DNA of 64,000 nt, taken from Sipunculus nudus. Taxonomy: Eukaryota; Annelida; Sipuncula; Golfingiida; Sipunculidae. The stretch lies in the NCBI GenBank assembly GCA_026874595.1, contig CM049313.1:12151508-12215507 (forward strand), given 5' to 3'. The position numbers were made by a program, and so were the translations under genes. The notes beneath the pieces are model-generated. The model ran no database searches. It was not told the DNA's origin and was given only the letters and a program-made list of their open reading frames with translations. Within the stretch, counting starts at the first letter, position 1, and each line of letters starts with the position of its first letter. Below are positions 1-12,000 of this stretch, in pieces.

Positions 1-345
1 ATTCATAAAAAAGGTTGTAATTGTTTCGTCGTGAAGCTGACAATATGAAGAACCCTTGACTGCCAACAAGTTTTCATTTAAATAGCCAGTAGTTCACTGG
101 TAAATAATTATGTATGATTTTGAACTGAAACTCTCTGCTATATATATCCATAGAAACTTTATGTACTGTATAATAAAACTGTTTAAAATCTTCATAACTA
201 TGTAATCCTGTAAGATCTAACCAATTATCCAGAGTAGTTGGCGTGGTGGTTCTCTGACTGATCAAAACATTATATACCCAGTTAGATGTAATATCTGATA
301 ATCCCTTTATTCCTGCCAAAGTAACCAATCTGTCCTCCCTACTTT
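1..345 (-). pseudogene. Decayed LINE (non-LTR retrotransposon) reverse-transcriptase C-terminal fragment
   Basis: The minus strand reads a fragment resembling the end of a LINE ORF2: a stretch of the type REFQFKIIHNYLP, then a Cys-x-x-His-rich segment containing LHDETI. Known LINE proteins have the same order (FQYKIIHRILP, then CxFC and ETIEHLF). A stop codon follows WLFK at about 74-76, and the Cys/His part continues in another frame, so the copy is broken by at least one nonsense change and one frameshift. It runs off the left edge of the window. Family level (L1-like or CR1-like) cannot be decided from so short a piece. Confidence 0.6.
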
Positions 346-996
346 CTCTGTCTTTTGTTCTCGCTGAGTGTTGACTTACACAAACTAATCAACTCTTGGT
401 ATTGCACTTATCATTTGGTGACTAGTAACTAGTAAAGCCTATTCGGAGTGAACCGACATTTCTATATGCATTCACGTAATATTCTTTACAGGAACAAGCA
501 TGCCTATTCACTCAGTAAAGTCCAATTAAAATCATATTTCACGAACACTCACAAACTGTTTGATATTTATATTACTTTAGTTGAGAGCGGTATGATCATC
601 TCGGTGAATAAATTTCCGAAAGAGTTCGAAGATATCCAAACATTTTGCCCCTAAAAATTGCACCAGTTGTCAATGTATTCTCATACGAAAAAAGCCGAAA
701 TGTGGTTTATATTATTTTCAATTCCACATACAGAATACCACTTGTAAGTGGGCCGTTATATACCCGTTAAGCATCAGTTTCATGACGCTCATTCAGTGTT
801 TAACAGTTGTTTAGAATCCGTGGTTATCGGCAAAGTCAGGCACTTATCTACAGCAAATATAGATATGGTTAAGTTGTGCTTAGTAACTGTGTTTCTCAGG
901 TCACTGTCATTGGAAGTTTTGAGGGCACTGAAGAAAATACCCGATGTAAAAACCCCAATCTCCATGACACTTCATTTTACAATCATGGTGGCGTAA

Positions 997-1165
997 TGGT
1001 AAGGGTAATGGACTTGTGACCGCTATTTATTGCTTCACGTCCCGCGCCGTCTGCTCTTAGACCCATAGTCTGTAAATGTTTGCTACAAGGGTGCGCTCTC
1101 TCGACCCAAAAGTGAATGGGTTGTAGGCAAATGAAGGACGAATTAACGTCTAGTGTATTTTCTGG
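997..1165 (+). repeat. Decayed tRNA-derived SINE fragment
   Basis: The segment starts with a box-A-like TGGTAAGGGTAATGGACTTG and continues to TTGCTTCACGTCCCGCGC, which resembles a damaged box B with a tRNA-type 3' arm. It is followed by CTCTCGACCCAAAAGTGAATGGGT, of a kind common behind tRNA heads in invertebrate SINEs. It differs from the SINE family found at 7.85, 21.7, 57.5 and 62.9 kb. Several mutations in box B make it inactive. Confidence 0.4.
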
Positions 1166-1863
1166 CTGTGAGGGTTGTATGCTCTCCAGGAAGCCAGGGA
1201 AAGCTACAAGAATAAACAGACCCGTACGCCCAGGAATTCAAAGTGTAAAATAGGTATAAGAATGACATCCTCGGTGATATCAGATTATAAACCCCACCAT
1301 TTTTAGAGAATCATTTCCTCCAGGTCTTCCATGTTCAACTGCAAATTTACTTACATCCAGAACGGAACTCACCTTTTGTATCTTGCTTCTTATTATAGTT
1401 TCAGTCATTTAATATACATGATCTAGTACAAGTTTCTAAGTTTTTCTCCAGAGCCATAAGAGCGCCTTTAAATTCAACGAATGTGAAATATGTTGTAGTA
1501 TCATTTTTATATTCAGTGTATGCGGATTTGTATTCTTTAAAAGAGCAAATGTTTATAATAGCCACATCAGGAATTCTTATAGAGTTTTCAAATTCTAAAA
1601 GAGACCTCTGATAGGCTGAACAGTTTGTTCAGATAAAGAACAATGAAAAATTCAAGGAATACTAGATGACTCATAGTACTGAAGAAGCTTCTGAATAAGA
1701 AAGAAGGTTTCAAGATGATTCAAAATAGCTGAAGTCCATGTTACTAAAAGCAAGGGCACCGGAAGCGGGACTGTTAGGACCTCATATTGTGTAAACAAGG
1801 GGTGTGATATATTTTTTATATATCGGTTATCCGTCCATAGGTTATCACAGTATAATTTACATA

Positions 1864-1923
1864 AATCGATATTTTTGATAATGTTTTACAGTCTGGTGTA
1901 ACATATTATCAAAAATATCGATT
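1864..1923. repeat. Perfect 19-bp inverted repeat (hairpin)
   Basis: AATCGATATTTTTGATAAT at 1864-1882 is matched exactly by its reverse complement at 1905-1923, leaving a 22-base loop. The stem can be extended inward with a small bulge. It may be the end pair of a tiny palindromic element; no gene adjoins it. Confidence 0.75.
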
Positions 1924-2194
1924 GTAAGAAAACATAAGGTTTCTGTTACAAAATTAAATAGTTTATGACTAGTGACAGGCTAAAAACCCATGAGTTAATC
2001 GCTTCCGTGTCAATAGACGCGACAGGTCTTCTGGTAAAAAATTTTCAAATAGGCTTGGCAGAACATTGAAAGGTCTCTCATTTTCTATACATTGCTTCAA
2101 TAAAAAATTCGTATCGCAATATGAACTTTTTAGACGATATCCGGCCCTAGTAATAACCATTCCGAACAAGTGTACAATGAGATTGGAGGTAGTA

Positions 2195-2520
2195 AACAGA
2201 TTGGCAAAACGGTCCGGTGACCTTGACTTTTTGACATCAAAAGCAATACGGCCCTTTCCCTATTGGTAGGCAAGTTGTATGTGAATTTTAGAAAGTGTTT
2301 GGGTGAAACCTTTGCTTTAAAGCGTCCACACAAGTGGATCCTGTAGCCCTGACTTTTGATCTGGTGACCTAAAACAGTTTAACTGTAGCTATCTCTATCG
2401 GTAGGTGAGCTGCCTGTGAAAAACAGAATGTTACGGTAAGAACAGTGACTTAAAATGCGTGGAGTACAAGTGGAGTACAAACGCACGAACGGAGACTTTA
2501 CTGATCTTACTGTACCCTGG
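2195..2520 (+). repeat. Two diverged units of a dispersed repeat
   Basis: The stretch GTGACCTTGACTTTTTGACATC followed by CCTATTGGTAGGCAAGTTG (about 2216-2280) is loosely repeated at 2345-2420, where CTATCGGTAGGTGAGCTGCC occurs. Similar phrasing (GACCTTGACC..., GGTAGG...) is typical of dispersed repeats in bivalve genomes. Heavily mutated, no coding potential. Confidence 0.3.
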
Positions 2521-5450
2521 CTATATCCCTGTCCTTTCAAACACAGGGCCTTCACACCCGAGATACTTAATTTCTTCTTTACCACCGGCTAGAATATATT
2601 TTCATCTGTGTCTGTCTGGTGTCCAAGTATCTTTTTTGAAGAGGTGGGGCTTTGAACACATTGTATTTTGAGTAAGTCCAGGTGTAGCCCCAGAAGGAGC
2701 GTTTTGCAATGGCTGAGTTATGATCACTACTGAAGGCCATATCAGTATAATGTTCGATCGGTTCGCCTGAATTTCAATTATTCTTATATGAGGAAATGAA
2801 TTCGTCGTAAAAAAACAAGGCACTACAGTGACAAAAATAAACTAGGAATATTAAATGAAAGTTCGGACACCCAGAATAAGGTAAACATATCCCAAAATTT
2901 ATATTATGGCTTGAATTGACTTTTTTTTTCTTTATGCTTACCTAAAAATACTGTGACATCGCGCCTTAAAATTAAATTAAATACAATTATATATTTTTCG
3001 AGTTGAACTTGTGTGAAACTTCATGGATTTGTTATTCGTTTAATACTTTACGTGTATTTACTTGTGACTTAATTTTTACTGTGAAATCATTTATTTCTGA
3101 GTATGAAATACGACAAGTTATTTAGTTTAGATGCATTTTAAATCGTTTGTGATCGCTATCTTTATTTTGCTCCTTGAGAACTGCGACACAACAATAGTCA
3201 ACAAAGTTTCCGGCGTTCTGGCGGTACGCCATTATTCTTCATATCAAATGTCACGGATTTTGAAAATCTATTGACCACAGCATTTAAATTGAAAACTGTG
3301 CATCAAATTTGTAATCGCATAGAACATAATAACAAGAACAAGTATTTAACGAAATAATTAAAACAATATTCCTATGGTAATTTTAATGACAAATTTCTTC
3401 TCGGTTTCTTCAGTGTTTGATTTTTTTTAATATCCCCTGCGATATAATTTCTTTTTTCGGAATCACAAGTGTTTATGCTTTCCATGGCAGTTGTAAGTTG
3501 TGGAGTCCGGATTGAAAGGCCAGATTACAGCGACCTTGTGTTTTAATTCCGCATCTCGCTCGCTATAGAGCTTCATATTTAATCTGAGAGTAACAGCGTA
3601 CAGCTGAAGTTATTAGAGTGGTGTAAGTGTGTTTCAAGCTAAGTTAATTTCATTATTAAGCACCCATAAAATTTTTGTCCTTAATCTTTATTGATATTGG
3701 TTACATGTATACTCGGGCTGTTTGCCGCATGTAGAACGTGTGTAGAATAAACTTGTGACGTTCTATTGTACCTGCTCAAGAAGCTGCTGATCTCACATGC
3801 GGGGAAAGTATTTCTTTTATAAAACACTTCAAAATACAATGTATATGTTTATAATATAAGCAAATACACATAATATAAATATATATATGTGTGTGTATAA
3901 AACATTTATATAAAGTATTACATTTTCTTTATAAAACGAAAATGTTATATGATACTGCACAACATTATAGCCTCTATTATCCTTTTTGCGTAGCAAACAA
4001 TAACGTTTGACCAGGACCCTGTTAATATTTCGGATTTGGTGATCCAGAATATAGGCGAATGCATACGATCTCGTACTGTTAATTTTTATAAAATGTATTA
4101 CTCATTGGTTTTAGGAAATGCTCACTTTGTCATCTTACGTTTCTTTTATATTAAATTTTATATAATCACTTGCCTATTTTAATGAAGTTCTTTTTAGTTA
4201 TGTACACTTATGACCGATATTTATTACATCTATGAGAATTATGATACTATCTCTTTATCCGTATGTGATGGAATTGCACCTCGAGATAATATCATATATT
4301 TATTATATTTATTGAATTATGTTATATATTATATCATATTATATAATGAATTTTGTATATCATATTCTTTTGAGGAATTGTACATGAACACTGAACACAC
4401 ATGTATATTCATATTGTCATATATTAATCGTTGATTAAAAACCGAGACGAAAACATGTAAAACTACAGTTTAAGACCATTTACTGCCTCCTTCACACGAT
4501 TAAATTATTGTATACAATATTTCGTGATACAAATATTATTGTATTAAGATTTTGAAGAGACCTGTTCATCGGAGGTGACTCGACAATCAACGGATTTTGG
4601 TTTTTTGGGGGCGGGGGGGGGGTTAACAAGCATTATTTATTCCATAAATAAAGGAGGAATGTTAAAAATCAGAGCAAGGCTTGGTATATGTATTTTACAA
4701 TTGCAATTTCATTAAATTACTTTCACAGATTGCTGGGTTTCTTGGTGATTACTCCAAGACAAGGTCCTGAAAAGCCAGGGCTGTACTCAATGATAAGCAA
4801 ACTCCCGCTTGAATAATTTGCGGGATACGGTATCCTATTTAATGCACTCCTTATACCTAGGATCGTTTTATGTAACACAAATATACACGTCAATGTACAC
4901 AGGAAGTTGAATTGATAACAGTTTATACACTTTATGTAAAACATGGAATAATGTACATTAAAATGTTATATAAAGTAAGTAAAAAGCCAATAAAATAACT
5001 AGAATAACCGTTAAATGATATTATGATGTGAATATTTATATACAAAACATGCAGATATACGCGTCATGATAAGTATAAAGGTGAATGTTGTAAACTTCAT
5101 TTTGTAGAAACAAAGGGTGTTCTAAGTACATTTTCTTTACGCTGAAAAATTACTTTCATATTGAAATATATGCCCATGTATACATATTATATCAGAGAAC
5201 GAGGAACATTTTATTATCATCAGCTATGTCTTTTTAAATTTAGAATATGCAACAGCGAGTATCGAAAGTTAGTCTTTAACACAATGTACATTTTGAGAAC
5301 ATGGTGTCACTTGCTGCCAGACCCCATACTAAGAGGTATCGATGCTGCTGTAACGACCCCTTGTATTGTAACAATTGGATGAATTTTTCATTTTTTTTTT
5401 GAGTATCCAGTTTATAATACCTAGGCAGAAGGATTTCAGTAGTGAAACGT

Positions 5451-5456
5451 TTTAAT
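5451..5456 (-). terminator. Candidate polyadenylation signal (ATTAAA) of chitin synthase
   Basis: The minus strand reads ATTAAA 77 nt after the stop codon of the chitin synthase frame. A canonical AATAAA lies further on at 5210-5215, about 320 nt past the stop. Either could end the transcript. Confidence 0.35.
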
Positions 5457-5532
5457 TCGTAACGTTATTCAAATGAAGACTTGTAGTTTGACGGTTTTGT
5501 TCCTGCGTACTTAGAATGCAATTAGCTGCCGT

Positions 5533-6026
5533 TTAACTGTCCTGTTCAGGGCCATCAGGAACGTCCTCATTACAAAGACTGGTGGCAGCCACGATGTGAA
5601 GAAAAGTCCCCATTCTATGAATCAACATCCCGATCAACTGTACGACCATGATGATGCCATAACTAAAGATAAACAGCATCCCGACTGGTTCTACTGTACG
5701 CTGTTTACCATTGCACGTCCAGGGGATCGCCAGTCCCTTCAGTCCTTGAGCCTGGAGAGTAAAGATTATCACAACAAGGACTAAGTTAGCCAGAAGAAAG
5801 GTTACTGCTGACTTGTTCCGGAAGTCCTTGAGTCCTTCAGCTACCTCTTCCGGGGTCTGACTCTCCTCGCCTCCCGTCATAACTTTTGGGCCGAGGATTT
5901 TCTTAATTAGATGTTCAAAGAATTTTCTCTCCTTGTCTTTAATCTCTTCTTCCTCCGCGTCCACGAATTCATCCGTGTACATCCAGAAACTTGTGTTGTC
6001 ATTGCCGTCTGCCTCGCCGTCATGAG
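5533..6026 (-). CDS. CHS: Chitin synthase exon 16 (last exon)
   Basis: Acceptor TTGTTTCAG; two bases complete Ala, then [20 protein letters not shown], an acidic and basic linker, two hydrophobic helices ([18 protein letters not shown] and [20 protein letters not shown]) and the end PDGPEQDS before TAA at 5535-5533. WxxxxDEF/Y and two terminal helices are usual in animal chitin synthases. Confidence 0.88.
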
Positions 6027-9000
6027 CTGAAACAATAATTTTTATATTTATCCGTTATTCTTTTGATCTACATGGCAGCCTTTAGTATTTTCCAGTATTT
6101 TAACAAACTTGATTCTGGAAATTCCTGAAACTAAACATAAATAGTTCATCATATTAACAAAAATAAAGCAACAATTACTTCAATTTTCTACTGTCAATCA
6201 TTAACCTATTATGTACAAACAAACAATAACGTTTATAATTTGTTTAATCTGTATTTAAATATGTATTATCGAATTTAAGTATATACCCTGAACGTGACAA
6301 AGATAAAAATGTTGGTACAACACATTCTGATAAATATTTTTGTTTTTCGTTCATTACTAGCTGTGACTGACCTATTCATCGTGTAGACATCCCTTTTTTA
6401 TCATGCAACAACCGCTTACATAGGATTTTTGTGGTTTAAATCTTCATAATTATCAGATGATACACCATTATTCTTAGCTATTGTGTAATTAGTAGTTACA
6501 GAAACTCTGAAACAACACACTGCTTATAACAACAAGAAAGAGCCAACACATGATAAGTTCTACTACTATAGAACAGTACAGATTCATTGAGTCCATTATA
6601 CGAATATAAGTATTTTGGGTGTGGTTGTACTGTGATATTCATTTCACTGTCAGTTTAAGGGGGCGCCAAGTATTTTCGACCCAAAAAAACTGAAAGTAGA
6701 ACAATAAAGGTTTCATAACAAAACATACTGATTTTGCCTCATGATACTTTAAAAACTACACAATAGATTCCGCCATGGCTGCCAATTTTACTAATATTCT
6801 ACGCTATGGAATAAGTATTCCCTCCGATACCGTCACCCCTGCACCCCCAGTATAATAAAATCCTGTATCCACATCTGAATTCAAATATATACTGACCATC
6901 AACCCGCTTTTTGCTCTCTCTTCGTGATGAGGCCGCCCCCTCTTCCCTCTGGTTGGCTGCCTCGGGACCGGCGGGGGGCTCCGACTGTGCTGCTTCACCT
7001 CGGCGTACTCTAAGCGGTCCAAGTCGGATGCTAAATCCTCCGGTCTCATCGCGTTTAATTCCGAACTTCTTCTCCGTCTGGCCGGCTTCCGGTTTCTTGT
7101 TACCCTCACGTGTCCCCCATGATGTCACATTTAAATTGATGACGGCATAAAGAATCAACAACATGTACATGCTGGGGATCAACATGAAGTAGGTTAATCC
7201 ATGGATCAAACAGAAGAATTCCTGGGGATGTAAGATGGCAGACAAGATAAAAGACCCCGCTACAAACAAGAAGAAGATGGTGGCCGGAGAACACAGTCCG
7301 TCATTTCGTATTTGAACTAAAATTCCGATGAGGACGATGAATTGTAGAACTCCGAACGCCAATGTTAGTATCTCAGCCAATAGAATCTGAAAATGATCAT
7401 AGTAAAACGGGTAACGTATCGTTCATTTAATTGTTTCTAATAGGAAGATTGTTTATCTGAGTATTCCTTGAGGATACTGTATTTTGTAAAACATTTACTG
7501 ATAAAATCTTCAATGTCAAGCTCATCCAACATTGCATTCTGTTAATTTTGATAGTGTTTCAACCCCGTGAACCACCAGCATTATTGAGAATTAATCACCT
7601 AGATTTTAGGGGCCCTCTCCCTACATTGTGTGCTCCATGCTTTATTCGCTTTCTCCTTATCCTGATAAAATGCCACTTTACTGATTATTCCAGTGATCTG
7701 AGAAAAACTTATTGGTATCGCTGATTATCCGCGGTGAATAACAATTCTTCTTGCTGTTCCATACTTAAACGAATTTCACCTTCTTTGGAAGCCTTGATCG
7801 GTTGTCGGTGATAATTTTTCATTGATTTAATTAAGGCCTATAATCGCACTGGCGTTTGTGGCTCAGGGGTGGATCACAGGACTCAAAGATCGCGAGTTCG
7901 AATCTAAGTCGAGGCGGTAAGATTTTTCACGGTTGGCTCCCATCCAAGGTGAGCGCTCTGCGGGCATTATTGGTAGGCCATGATCAACGGCCGTGTTTCA
8001 CACACAAACGAGTTCGCCTTTCGGGGGTTCCTCGATGGTTTGACCCAGCAATTGGGACTATTACGCAGTAGTTACCTCAGGTGCAGTAGTCACCGGGCCT
8101 GGTTGGTTGCATGAGAGGAAGTGCTCAAACTGATGGAATTCTGCATATATGTAGTAAGGTTAGCATTTACAAAAATGGAGGCGGTTACCTTCACTAAAAA
8201 GGTCTAAAATCGCTTTAAAGCAAATATAAAAAAAACCGTATTTGGACTCTTCGGGCTTCAGAGTATTTCTTTAGAGAGGGAGAGGGCAACTTGCCAACAA
8301 TAGTTCAAATAGCCCGTGTTTTCCGAACGACAGCCGGGGGCAGCTAATTTTCATGATACGGTAACACTCCTGAACCCGCCTCTTGAAGAGTAGTGCCCCT
8401 TGAAGCAAAGACCTGGGAAGGAGGTTTTATTGCCATCATAGCATCACCCTCCACGGGTCTTACATAGTTACAGTGTGGTGAGTGTACCTATATGTGAATG
8501 AGTTCGTTACAAGTCGCTGACGGAGCACTGTTACCTTTTCTGACACTACGTTTGCTTAGTCAGAATATAGAACAAAAGCTTGAATAATTAAGCTCAATAA
8601 TACTGAGTGCATTGTTTAAGAATTGGATTGTCCTCCCGTGTCTTTAATGTAGAAGGTGAACCAGTCTATTGATAACGTTAGGAGTATCTTACCTGTATGC
8701 TGGACTTGAGGAGGAAACATACAATAATAAAGATGACAACGGGGATTATCGTCAAGGCGAAGGCTCCACCATTCGTCAGTCCAGGGTATGCTGACTGCAA
8801 TGAAGGTACAGTTTAGATGTACGATAAAAGTGTATTTAAGTTTTGTATTTCTGTTTTATTATTTAGAAATCGTTAAACTTAACTTAGGTCCATGAGATAC
8901 ATTTAATAGAGGAGATTTTTTTTCTTAATATTTCACTATACACTGCGGCGAGAATGACAAGGAGAACAACATTTAGTTCCATGCATAACAGAAAGGAGAT

Positions 9001-12000
9001 ACAGGAGATATAATAATTAAAAAAAAACTAAAAGAACATCAGCCTGTGTTCTAAAGATTAACCTTGATTGTTTTGAAATTTAAATAAAATGGATAATATT
9101 TGAATAAAAAAAGAAACATGTATACGACAGATTCTGGATAGCCTATAATAAGTAGAGTACACTCATTGACAAAATCTTAAAAAGAAATTTCGAGTTACCA
9201 ACGCATTTTTTTTAATGATTTGAATATCCGAGGAGAAAAAAAACAGAATTGGAAAATAGACAAAACTGAAGAATCAAACAGAAAAAATATCAAAGGATAT
9301 ATAAAATCTTAAAGAGAATGCAAGAAGTGTTAGATAGCAGATGCCCTGGTATTATTGGTCAACTTACATTTAGAGCGCCAGCGACCATGAGACATATGGT
9401 ACCGGGACCAAACGAGGATAAGACAAACAACATAAACTGGTAGATGATGTAGGGTAGCGAAATGTTCTGGTTGTTCTTGACGGTCCTGTGCCAGTCCTGA
9501 AGAAGGTCCCAGATGTTGGCCATGGTGGAGGGTGTCCAGCGCCTCCTCTGGTTGTAGAACTCACCAAATCCTGATTGAGAAAACACAGAGAAAGCTACGT
9601 CAGGAGAATGTGTTCCGCAAAGGATACATGGGACATTTTTATATTCGCAAGAATTGCTCAAAAATTTAGATTAAGCTCTATTGGACACAAATCCAACATT
9701 TTGATAAGAAAATCTTTTTATCAGCTTCTCGCAATATTGGATTGATGAATACACACGTTTGTAATCCCATTCTGTTTATACTACTATCTTTGGCGCTTTA
9801 TTCTCATATTTAAAGGAAAGCCAGGTGAACGATACAACTATCTCAAATATCTTCAAAATTAATGAAAACATTTATGGACTTCTTTTTCTATTGGATCATC
9901 TATTAAAAACTAACACTTACAATAAAGAAAGAGGAACATAATTCACATGTGTATTCTTTCTATTCATATAACTATCTTCCATTTAAAGTCATTGGTATAA
10001 GTTATTTAAAGATGTGTCATATATTACCTTCCGGAGCAAAAGTAAGAGCGTCCGAGGCTGCGCAGTACGCTACCCTGTGTCCGAATTTCAGCAGAAGTGT
10101 ACAGAGCCAACGGTCCTCGCCTGTAGAAATATGATATACATCTACATCAGTGGATCAGTTGTTTTCCTCTTTTGGTTATCTCTAATATCACCCCCCCCCC
10201 CCACACACACACACACACTCACACATCCGCCCGTTATATTCACAACAGGGGATACTGCCATTGCATCAAATTGTAGCACACCTATACGTGCAAGTCTGTC
10301 CCAGTCACACCTGCGACCACAAACGGGCGACGGACTGGGACTGTTTGGTATAACAGTAAGAAAATGATACAATCACCGAGACGTCCAAAGAGTCTTATTT
10401 AGTAGTAATCGACCCTATCCCCTAGTCTCACTGTTCCCCTTATGTACTGCAGAGCGTTGATCTTTGGTGGTCTACTGTACTGTAAATTTTGCAAGAGTCG
10501 CATATTTTAGTATAAAGTGCGTGTATGTGTCAGTGTGTCCTGTTCGGGCTTCCGCTGGTATCATTACATTTTGGCGCAGACAAAGTGTACAGCGTCTACC
10601 TCTGTAAGAATATCACCCTGCATGCGTTAACGTACCCTGATCGTATTGTAGGTGGTGTAGGGGTTTCTCCGGCATTCCGGCGTAGATTCCAAGAATATCT
10701 TTACCATCTTTCTCTTCGATCATGCTGGAAGCACGAAACAAGCTGAAACAGCCTGGACTACATAAAACACAGCCCAGCACGTGCTCTGTCGCCTTCTGTA
10801 GCCAATGACCAATAGCGTACTCAAACTTCTGATACCAGACCATTGGCCCTGAGAAAGAGTAAAACATTGTTAGAAACCATGGTACGAGAAAGAGTGAACA
10901 TTGTTATAAACCATGGTAACGCGGTAGTAGCAAATTTCGTCCAACATTATCGGAATTTTATCTGTCCCAAGACTTTGGTGTTAGGCCAGCAGAAATTACC
11001 AACAGCGCAATCTATAGCTTCCTCACTCTAACAATTAAAGCTAAGAACTCCCTTGTATATTTCTGATATTTCTTAATGCACCATTTTTTGCACCATACCC
11101 AAATTTTAAGGATTTACATGCAAAAAAGCACACTTTATCAGATTTTTACCAGTCTTTTTAGTCCAGAATGTCGCACTTGTAACAGCCAATCACCCTGTCA
11201 CCCTATCTAACAGGGAGGACTCGAGACTCGCGTCAATGGATTTGCCTTAACCTAAAACTTACCGGATCCCTTGGGATGGATCCTGCCACAGGCGGCCCCG
11301 AGCTGCTCGTCCGTCTTCATCAGGTCCACCAGGAGGAGAAGAGCCCTAGGTTCAAAGTCCACGTCCCCGTCTAGCGCAAGAAAGTACGTGTTCTTATCAC
11401 CGCGAATCTCTCCTACAGTACTGTTCCGGTTCTGGTTGGTCCTCAGAAGGAACTTGATGATGTAGTTCATGTACATTACCTGTTCATGAAATATATTATA
11501 ATTATACAATAATGGACCAAGCATGAGCACTTCGCCTCAGGATCGACTGTTGTCTTCATCTATTGTGTCTGTCCGTGTGGTCTCGTTTCCCTTTCAGGGA
11601 CTCCCACATAATGTTTAAACCTTCCAAGCACACATTTTCAGTTCCTTCTTTACAGCAGTTTAACACCTTGTTATGGTCGTGCAATGTCAGTTAACACAGT
11701 CCACGTGTCTCTGTTTACCATAACGAGGCCGCGTAACTGGGGGTCTGAATTTGCGCAAGCGCGACAGATCCTACACAAGGACTATTTCAAACTAGTCCAT
11801 ACATATACATGGACCTTCATATCTTCTGATATATCTCTGCTGGGGACATTACGGTCCATGGGCCGAACGTAAATTCATTGTTGAACCTTTCGAAACAGAT
11901 AGGTACGATAGGTCCAGGGGCCTCAGCTGAAATGACACGCAGTGTGAGCCCGTGTATCTGGTCCCAGAAAAACCACAAGGCGCAAAATTTAGCCAGCAAG

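Larger units (their letters stand above)
346..5532. other. Intergenic region left of the chitin synthase gene
   Basis: No gene is supported here. Open frames are short, lack family features and are often AT-rich low complexity (for example around 4210-4434). The stretch contains a decayed SINE head near 1 kb, a 19-bp perfect inverted repeat at 1.86-1.92 kb, two weak repeat units at 2.2-2.5 kb and a G-rich run at about 4610-4622. The rest shows nothing I can identify. Confidence 0.5.
6027..11262 (-). other. Chitin synthase introns 10-15
   Basis: The introns are 6027-6896, 7387-8692, 8795-9367, 9571-10027, 10121-10635 and 10849-11262. Apart from a SINE in 7387-8692, a poly-C/CA run at about 10190-10220 and a 35-bp tandem duplication at 10851-10920, they show nothing recognisable. 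Confidence 0.6.

Noticed and set aside
6799-6896. Extension of the chitin synthase C-terminal exon past residue VDG to a stop at 6799
   Set aside because: A good donor at 6896 gives the phase needed by the exon at 6026, which supplies the conserved final helices.
7859-7905. Functional tRNA gene
   Set aside because: Box A and box B are present but no cloverleaf with matched acceptor arms is evident, and the sequence continues into a SINE body shared with other loci.
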